Assembly: GCA_937915045.1 (NCBI GenBank) | Contig: CALDNM010000146.1 | Coordinates: 1-9,148 of the forward strand | Source of the DNA: an uncultured Clostridia bacterium | GTDB lineage: Bacteria; Bacillota; Clostridia; Peptostreptococcales; Anaerovoracaceae | Length of the DNA stretch: 9,148 bases | Direction of reading: 5' to 3' | Shown: positions 5,657-9,148 of the stretch, one piece after another | Numbering within the stretch: the stretch's first letter is position 1 | Layout: each line of letters opens with the position of its first letter | The notes under the pieces: generated by a model | What the model saw: the letters and a program-made list of their open reading frames with translations, nothing else | Databases searched by the model: none | What the model was told of the DNA's origin: nothing | Program-made: the position numbers and the translations under genes

Positions 5657-6813
5657 CCCTGTATCATCTCAGCCAGCGTTCTGAAAAGGTCCTCCGGCTC
5701 CACCGGTTTCGTGAGGTGCGCGTCCATACCGGCCGCCATGCTCCTGGCGACATCTTCATCGAACGCGTTAGCCGTCATCGCTATGACAGGCACTCTCCCC
5801 GCGTCTTCCCTATCCATCGATCTGATCTCTTCTGCCGCTTCAAGTCCGTCCATATCAGGCATCCTGATATCGAGCAGCACCGCCGAGAAATAGAAAGCCT
5901 CCGATTTTTCGAATGCAGTAACGGCTTCTTTCCCTGTCTCCGCGCACTCTACCGCGTATCCTTTGTTCTCGAGCATGCGCTTCGCCATGCGGAGGTTTAC
6001 GGAGTCGTCGTCAGCCAGCAGTATGTTCCGTCCTCTCGGATCGAACACGTCTCCTTTGACTTCGCCGGCCGGCCTGTCCGCGTAAACTTCATCCGGAGCC
6101 TGCTCTGCCGGTATCTCGGCTGTCACGACAGTACCCTTTCCCGGGCTGCTTTCTACCGATATATCTCCGCCGAAAAGATCTGCCACTTCGCGCGCGATCG
6201 AAAGGCCGAGGCCCGTGCCCTTTCCCGAACGCTGATCTTCCTTCGCGAACGGTTCGAAACATCTTTCAGCAAAATCCCTGCTCATGCCGCGTCCTGTATC
6301 CGTGACTTCGAACTTCACCGTCCGGGCGCTCTTCGTCCCGCCAAGACTCAGCACCAGCTCGATAGTCCCGTGCTCATATGAAGCCTCCACCGCGTTCATC
6401 AGTATGCTCACGATCATCTGCCCGAGCCGCTGCGTATCGGTGTATATATTGTTCATGAAAGGCTCAGTCCTTCGTATCGTGAACTTGAGATCCTTCTCCT
6501 TGAGCTGCGGCTTCATGACGCTTTCTATATTTGCTTTGAACTCATCGTATGAGTAGTTCTCCCGCAGCAGCTCTACTGTGCCGCTCCAGAAACGGAGCAG
6601 TTCCACCGAGTTGTTGACGATCCCCATCATATGTCTGCCGGCTCCTTCGATCCCGTCGAGCATCTCCAGCATATCCGGATCGTCCGTCTTCTCTTCGGCC
6701 AGCACTGTGAGCCCTATGACTGAGTTCATCGATGTGCGCATATCATGACTCATCCGCGCTATGAACGCGTTCTGTTTATCTATGAACATTCTCTCACGGT
6801 TATTATTATCCAT
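5653..6813 (-). CDS. soluble hybrid histidine kinase with receiver domain
   Basis: This is a two-component phosphorelay protein with no membrane segment and no input domain. The dimerisation/phosphoacceptor helix starts almost at the N-terminus, with H23 in ARMSHDMRTSMNSVIG. The ATPase domain follows: N140 in SILMNAVEAS, DTGRGM (172-177), FEPFAKED (186-193) and GKGTGLGLSIAREVADLFGG (197-216). A linker leads to a receiver domain (about 262-386) with acidic D268-D270, phosphoacceptor D315 in LLDIRMPDMDG, T347 and K369 in LTKPVEP. All catalytic residues are present, but the usual proline five residues after the H-box histidine is serine. The ATG at 6813 has AGGGGG nine bases upstream, and an in-frame TAG lies about 14 codons before it, so no hidden N-terminal domain is encoded in frame. 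It lies 56 bp downstream of mscL and may share its transcript. There is no output domain, so a partner must receive the phosphate. Confidence 0.92.
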   Translation of the reverse strand: MDNNNRERMFIDKQNAFIARMSHDMRTSMNSVIGLTVLAEEKTDDPDMLEMLDGIEGAGRHMMGIVNNSVELLRFWSGTVELLRENYSYDEFKANIESVMKPQLKEKDLKFTIRRTEPFMNNIYTDTQRLGQMIVSILMNAVEASYEHGTIELVLSLGGTKSARTVKFEVTDTGRGMSRDFAERCFEPFAKEDQRSGKGTGLGLSIAREVADLFGGDISVESSPGKGTVVTAEIPAEQAPDEVYADRPAGEVKGDVFDPRGRNILLADDDSVNLRMAKRMLENKGYAVECAETGKEAVTAFEKSEAFYFSAVLLDIRMPDMDGLEAAEEIRSMDREDAGRVPVIAMTANAFDEDVARSMAAGMDAHLTKPVEPEDLFRTLAEMIQG

Positions 6814-6854
6814 TACTATATTCCCCCTGCGGCTATTATTCCCTTGATGAGTCT

Positions 6855-6863
6855 ATTCTACCA
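6855..6863 (-). promoter_or_regulatory. possible extended -10 for the hybrid kinase gene
   Basis: On the minus strand TGGTAGAAT (6863-6855) fits an extended -10 about 40 bases upstream of the kinase start. There is no recognisable -35 at 17 bp. The perfect palindrome TGTCATGACA (6868-6877), which spans the mscL stop codon, lies just upstream. Confidence 0.35.
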
Positions 6864-6869
6864 CAAATG

Positions 6870-7283
6870 TCATGACACCTGTTTTTCTTCTTTAAGAAGA
6901 TCTCTTATCTCAGTAAGGAGTTCCGCTTCGGTCGGCGGCGCCGGCTTCGGCTCTTCCGGCTCCTGCTTCAGGAGCTTCGTGTTGATGTCCTTGTTGAGAT
7001 CCCTGAATTTGTTCATTGTCCGAACGACGATGAACAGGCTGAAAGCGATGAGAATGAAGTTCACTATCTGCTGGATCACCAGCCCGTATTTGAGCTGCGC
7101 TTCTCCGACGGTCCATATGAGCGACGAAAAATCGACTCCGCCAAGCAGCACACCTACGACCGGCATGATAAGATCATTTACCAGAGCCGTTACTATAGCA
7201 TTGAACGCCGCGCCAAGCACTACCGCTATCGCAAGCTCCATCGCGTTGCTCTTGAACGCGAACTCTTTGAATTCTTTCCACAT
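6870..7283 (-). CDS. mscL: large-conductance mechanosensitive channel MscL
   Basis: This is a pentameric inner-membrane channel that opens under membrane tension and releases osmolytes during hypo-osmotic shock. The N-terminal helix MWKEFKEFAFKSNAMELAIA is followed by the first membrane helix with VVLGAAFNAIVTALVNDLIMPVVG (about 21-44), the short external loop (GGVDFSSL to KYG), the second helix (about 68-88), and the charged cytoplasmic helix after a proline-rich linker (EPEEPKPAPP, then AELLTEIRDLLKEEK). The 137-aa length is typical. I chose the ATG at 7283 because AAAGGA is eight bases upstream and it aligns with the usual MscL start; an ATG three codons earlier (7292) abuts the ribosome site too closely. 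It has a good promoter, shares a control region with the divergent oxidoreductase, and is followed by the hybrid kinase after 56 bp with no terminator visible between. Confidence 0.95.
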   Translation of the reverse strand: MWKEFKEFAFKSNAMELAIAVVLGAAFNAIVTALVNDLIMPVVGVLLGGVDFSSLIWTVGEAQLKYGLVIQQIVNFILIAFSLFIVVRTMNKFRDLNKDINTKLLKQEPEEPKPAPPTEAELLTEIRDLLKEEKQVS

Positions 7284-7324
7284 ATTTAACATCCTTTCCC
7301 GGTTAAAATCGAAAACATACTGGT

Positions 7325-7353
7325 ATTATAATATTCTGCAATTAAGTTGTACA
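7325..7353 (-). promoter_or_regulatory. mscL promoter
   Basis: On the minus strand TGTACA (7353-7348), 17 bp, then a consensus TATAAT (7330-7325). This gives a leader of about 35 bases. The TGTACA is also part of the likely -35 of the divergent oxidoreductase promoter. Confidence 0.65.
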
Positions 7354-7375
7354 GCACCACTATTCATGTTAAACT
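7347..7375 (+). promoter_or_regulatory. oxidoreductase promoter, back to back with mscL
   Basis: TTGTAC (7347-7352), 17 bp, then TAAACT (7370-7375) with TGT just upstream as an extended -10. Its -35 overlaps the mscL -35 by five bases, so RNA polymerase could not easily occupy both at once. TATAAC nearby (7376 onward) lacks a properly spaced -35. Confidence 0.5.
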
Positions 7376-7415
7376 TATAACATAAAGGGGAATGATAACG
7401 GATCTGACGTGACTA

Positions 7416-7433
7416 AACCGAACTGAACCGAAC
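7416..7433 (+). repeat. tandem 10-bp repeat next to a ribosome binding site
   Basis: AACCGAAC occurs twice (7416-7423 and 7426-7433) with a period of ten bases, directly before the AGGAGGA of the oxidoreductase gene. It may be incidental. Confidence 0.4.
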
Positions 7434-7444
7434 AGGAGGAAGAT

Positions 7445-8014
7445 ATGCATACCACTATCGTTTACGCCCATCCCTGGAACGGGAGCTTCAACAGAGCCAT
7501 TCTGAATCATGTGGCCGACGCGCTCAATGAGCGCGGAAAGGAGTTTTTCCTTATTGATCTTTACCGTGACGGCTATGACCCAACAATGACTGCGTCGGAA
7601 CTCTCGCACTACAAGAACGGCGAAGCGTCCGATTCCATGGTCATGCAGTATCAGCACATTCTTAAGGAAACAGATGAGATCATTTTCGTTTTCCCGATCT
7701 GGTGGCACAACGCGCCGGCGATGCTGCGCGGATTCTTTGACAAGGTCATGCTCAAGGGCGCTGCTTACAATGAGGAAGGCACTATAATGCGCGCGATCTG
7801 GGACATCCAGAAAACGCTGGTCATCACGACTTCAGAAGCAACGACCGAAACACTCATAAATGACTGCGGCAACCCGATCGGCGGCACATTCGTCAACGCC
7901 ACACTGAAGGGCCTCGGCATGTACAACGGCCAGTGGCTCAATCTCGGGCACATAAAAGAAACAACTGACGAGGAGCGCGAAAGCTTCATGCTCAGAGTCA
8001 AGAAAGCAGTCTGA
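7445..8014 (+). CDS. flavodoxin-fold NAD(P)H oxidoreductase
   Basis: This is a cytosolic flavoprotein of the NAD(P)H dehydrogenase (quinone)/MdaB/KefF-like family, which transfers hydride from NAD(P)H through FMN or FAD to quinones or other acceptors. The first strand and flavin phosphate loop read TIVYAHPWNGSFNRAIL (4-20). The second signature, EIIFVFPIWWHNAPAMLRGF (78-97) running on to DKVM, matches the family's FPxxW...PA.L+G..D+V pattern and contacts the flavin ring. The later LVITTS (125-130) and GMYNGQW (158-164) segments are also in place. The 189-aa length is typical. The ATG follows AGGAGGA by four bases. It is divergent from mscL, monocistronic and closed by a strong terminator. The acceptor is unknown; a role in quinone or electrophile detoxification is family knowledge and cannot be shown here. 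Confidence 0.9.
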   Translation: MHTTIVYAHPWNGSFNRAILNHVADALNERGKEFFLIDLYRDGYDPTMTASELSHYKNGEASDSMVMQYQHILKETDEIIFVFPIWWHNAPAMLRGFFDKVMLKGAAYNEEGTIMRAIWDIQKTLVITTSEATTETLINDCGNPIGGTFVNATLKGLGMYNGQWLNLGHIKETTDEERESFMLRVKKAV

Positions 8015-8083
8015 TCAGATCAGGCTTCTTGGCACGGCACGATAGCGCAGGTCCGGAATCAGGCAGCAAAATTCAAATAACAT

Positions 8084-8114
8084 AAAAGCTCACAGCGCGT
8101 GCCGTGAGCTTTTT
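8084..8114. terminator. strong bidirectional terminator between convergent genes
   Basis: AAAAGCTCAC (8084-8093) pairs perfectly with GTGAGCTTTT (8104-8113) around a 10-base loop, with a T-run at 8110-8114 on the plus strand and a matching T-run on the minus strand. It lies 70 bases after the oxidoreductase stop and 20 bases beyond the stop of the convergent kinase gene. Confidence 0.85.
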
Positions 8115-8133
8115 GATTCCTTTTGCTTCGAGA

Positions 8134-8754
8134 TCAGTCCTCATCCTGATACTTCAGGATATCGCTGATTATCCCGACGGTCTCGTCGATGCTGAACAGT
8201 CCCGTGTTCAGACACACATCGTAACTCCCCATGTCGTTCCATTTCTGCGAAGTGTAGAAGCTGTAATACGAAGCGCGCGCTTTGTCGGTCCTCTTGATGA
8301 TTTTCTTCGCCTGCTCCTCGTTGAGATCTTCTCGGCGCATCACATTCTCTACCCTCTGCTCGAACGGGCAGTAAAGAAATACCCTGAGCGGCTTTTCGTA
8401 TTCCTGCAGCACATAATCCGCGCACCTTCCGATTATGACGCAAGGCCCTTCCGACGCGACTTTTTTGATCGCCTGATCGAACGCCGCCTCGACACTGTTC
8501 CCGACCTGATCGGTCGAGGTCGTGCCCGCGTAACCGAACGAATAAGGATCCATCGACATCGCGTAAAGAAGACGTTTTGGTTTTTCATCGAAATCCTCGA
8601 ACACGCCTTCGCTAAGACCGCTGTCCTTCGCCGCGCGTACGAGAAGTTCTTTGTCGTAATACGGGATGCCTTCTTTTTCAGCGAGTTTGATGCCGACATC
8701 ACGGCCGCCCGATCCATACTGCCTTCCGATGGTTATCACTGTACTCTTTATCAT
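8134..8754 (-). CDS. cytidylate kinase-like P-loop protein
   Basis: This is a soluble P-loop nucleotide kinase-like protein of the cytidylate-kinase-2 family, which is common in clostridia and distinct from the essential CMP kinase. The phosphate-binding loop is TIGRQYGSGGRDVG (8-21). KEGIPYYDKELL (27-38) is the usual second element, PCVIIGRCADYVL (104-116) is the strongly conserved centre, FLYCP (126-130) is a core strand, and the lid region has RREDLNEEQAKKIIKRTDKAR (140-160) followed by YDVCLNT (178-184). I start at the ATG at 8754 (206 aa): it gives the family's usual N-terminus and has GGGAG upstream. The frame continues to an ATG at 8862, but those extra codons cover the promoter and an inverted repeat. 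The true substrate of this family is poorly established, so cytidylate phosphorylation should not be assumed. Confidence 0.88.
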   Translation of the reverse strand: MIKSTVITIGRQYGSGGRDVGIKLAEKEGIPYYDKELLVRAAKDSGLSEGVFEDFDEKPKRLLYAMSMDPYSFGYAGTTSTDQVGNSVEAAFDQAIKKVASEGPCVIIGRCADYVLQEYEKPLRVFLYCPFEQRVENVMRREDLNEEQAKKIIKRTDKARASYYSFYTSQKWNDMGSYDVCLNTGLFSIDETVGIISDILKYQDED

Positions 8755-8787
8755 ATTAGTTCTTCTCCCATCTTTTGCTTTTAAAAC

Positions 8788-8815
8788 ATTATACCATTTT
8801 AGATGTGAAGCGCAA
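8788..8815 (-). promoter_or_regulatory. promoter of the cytidylate kinase-like gene
   Basis: On the minus strand TTGCGC (8815-8810), 16 bp, then TGG-TATAAT (8796-8788), an extended consensus -10. The ten bases ATGGTATAAT are the same as in the promoter of the LysR-family gene. The -35 is inside an inverted repeat. Confidence 0.6.
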
Positions 8816-8829
8816 AACCAAGTTTTGCG
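8811..8829. repeat. perfect 8-bp inverted repeat over the kinase -35
   Basis: CGCAAAAC (8811-8818) and GTTTTGCG (8822-8829) are perfect inverted copies with a 3-base spacer. The arm at 8811-8818 covers most of the -35 of the minus-strand kinase promoter, so it could be an operator. It has no T-run on either side, which argues against a terminator. Confidence 0.55.
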
Positions 8830-8895
8830 GAATTCAGGGCGCGCGGGAACCGGCTTCACCAAAGCTCACAATGTACTTCCACTGATGACGCCTCG

Positions 8896-8904
8896 TGATA
8901 TAAT
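8896..8904 (+). promoter_or_regulatory. transketolase promoter (extended -10)
   Basis: TGATATAAT at 8896-8904 is an extended consensus -10, about 31 bases upstream of the start codon. No good -35 is seen 17 bp upstream. Confidence 0.55.
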
Positions 8905-8935
8905 ATAGGCAGCACATAAAACGAGGAGGCGCGAA

Positions 8936-9148
8936 ATGAACCAAGATCAGCTGATAACACAGTGCCAAGAGATCCGGAGCGACATAGTCACTATGCTCAG
9001 CCGGGCGGGCTCCGGACATCCGGGCGGCTCACTCTCGGCCACAGAACTCATAGCCGCCCTTTACTTCGGCGGTGTCATGAAGCACGATCCGAAGGATCCC
9101 GAATGGGAGGGCCGCGACAGATTCATTCTTTCGAAAGGCTACGCAGGC
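8936..9148 (+). CDS. transketolase, N-terminal part (cut by window edge)
   Basis: This is the first 71 codons of a thiamine-diphosphate transketolase, which moves two-carbon units between sugar phosphates in the non-oxidative pentose phosphate pathway. The ATG follows GAGGAGG by seven bases. IRSDIVTMLSRAGSGHPGGS (13-32) carries the catalytic-site histidine H28, followed by LSATELIAALYF (33-44) and DRFILSKGYAG (61-71), the standard opening of the diphosphate-binding domain. The short N-terminus before IR is typical of split transketolases, whose N- and C-terminal halves are separate genes in many Firmicutes and archaea; that needs the sequence beyond the window. At residue 69 a tyrosine replaces the histidine usual in the SKGHA/SNGHG motif. 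It has its own promoter and is divergent from the kinase-like gene. Confidence 0.88.
   Translation, partial: MNQDQLITQCQEIRSDIVTMLSRAGSGHPGGSLSATELIAALYFGGVMKHDPKDPEWEGRDRFILSKGYAG

Noticed and set aside
5578..6381. 267-codon plus-strand open frame
   Set aside because: It is wholly antisense to the hybrid kinase and lacks domain motifs and a ribosome site; it is rich in Arg, His and Ser as expected of a shadow frame in GC-rich coding DNA.
6886..6900. Palindrome TCTTCTT-T-AAGAAGA
   Set aside because: It lies inside mscL coding sequence for the Leu/Lys/Glu-rich C-terminal helix, where such purine/pyrimidine symmetry arises easily.
8104..8784. 226-codon plus-strand frame
   Set aside because: Antisense shadow of the cytidylate kinase-like gene; it runs through the terminator and has no ribosome site.
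8755..8862. N-terminal extension of the kinase-like protein
   Set aside because: It would place coding sequence over an extended -10 promoter and an inverted repeat, and family members start at the MIKSTVITIGRQYG position.
1..9148. Mobile element, phage defence or CRISPR system
   Set aside because: No transposase, integrase, nuclease, toxin or repeat-spacer structure was seen; the genes are ordinary chromosomal functions.

Overview
This window looks like a chromosomal segment from a low-to-mid-GC Gram-positive anaerobe of the Clostridia type. That is an inference from several signs: strong AAGGAGG-type ribosome binding sites on nearly every gene, AT-rich intergenic regions with TATAAT and extended TGnTATAAT promoters between GC-richer genes, a PLP aminotransferase of a form I associate with clostridia, and an H-box of the SHD.RT type common in Lachnospiraceae and relatives. 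I cannot name the species. No rRNA, tRNA, CRISPR array, transposase, integrase or phage gene is visible.

Layout. The left edge (1-90) holds what may be the last codons of a plus-strand gene and a terminator hairpin. Next, on the minus strand, come an unrecognised 98-aa protein (97-393), a possible 57-aa acidic ORF that overlaps both neighbours (368-541), and an EamA/DMT ten-helix transporter with an unusual acidic tail (513-1664). A LysR-type regulator (1847-2761, plus) is divergent from the transporter. A TGAT-N11-ATCA site lies between them, the classic arrangement for an LTTR controlling its neighbour. Then comes a stand-alone plus-strand Amt/Rh-family ammonium channel (2972-4231) that resembles Rhesus-type (Rh) proteins, with a 14-bp hairpin in its leader. 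A minus-strand block follows in the order mscL (6870-7283), a soluble hybrid histidine kinase/response regulator (5653-6813) and a class I/II aminotransferase (4376-5563). The aminotransferase has its own TTGACA-17-TATATA promoter overlapping the kinase stop codon. Divergent from mscL is a flavodoxin-fold NAD(P)H oxidoreductase (7445-8014, plus), and the two promoters appear to share one TGTACA -35 site. A strong bidirectional terminator (8084-8114) separates it from a convergent cytidylate-kinase-like P-loop protein (8134-8754, minus). The window ends inside the N-terminal half of a transketolase (8936-9148, plus), divergent from the kinase.

How the genes work together. Most transcription units are single genes with their own promoter and terminator, so this is ordinary housekeeping and transport chromosome rather than one pathway. 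The plausible functional links are the LysR/EamA pair (a regulator and a small-metabolite exporter) and mscL with the sensorless hybrid kinase 56 bp downstream, which may share a transcript. I found no convincing undescribed multi-gene system. The points most worth a second look are the Rh-like ammonium channel with its leader hairpin, the overlapping acidic ORF behind the transporter, the LTTR site, the sensorless hybrid kinase beside mscL, and the His-to-Tyr change in the transketolase.
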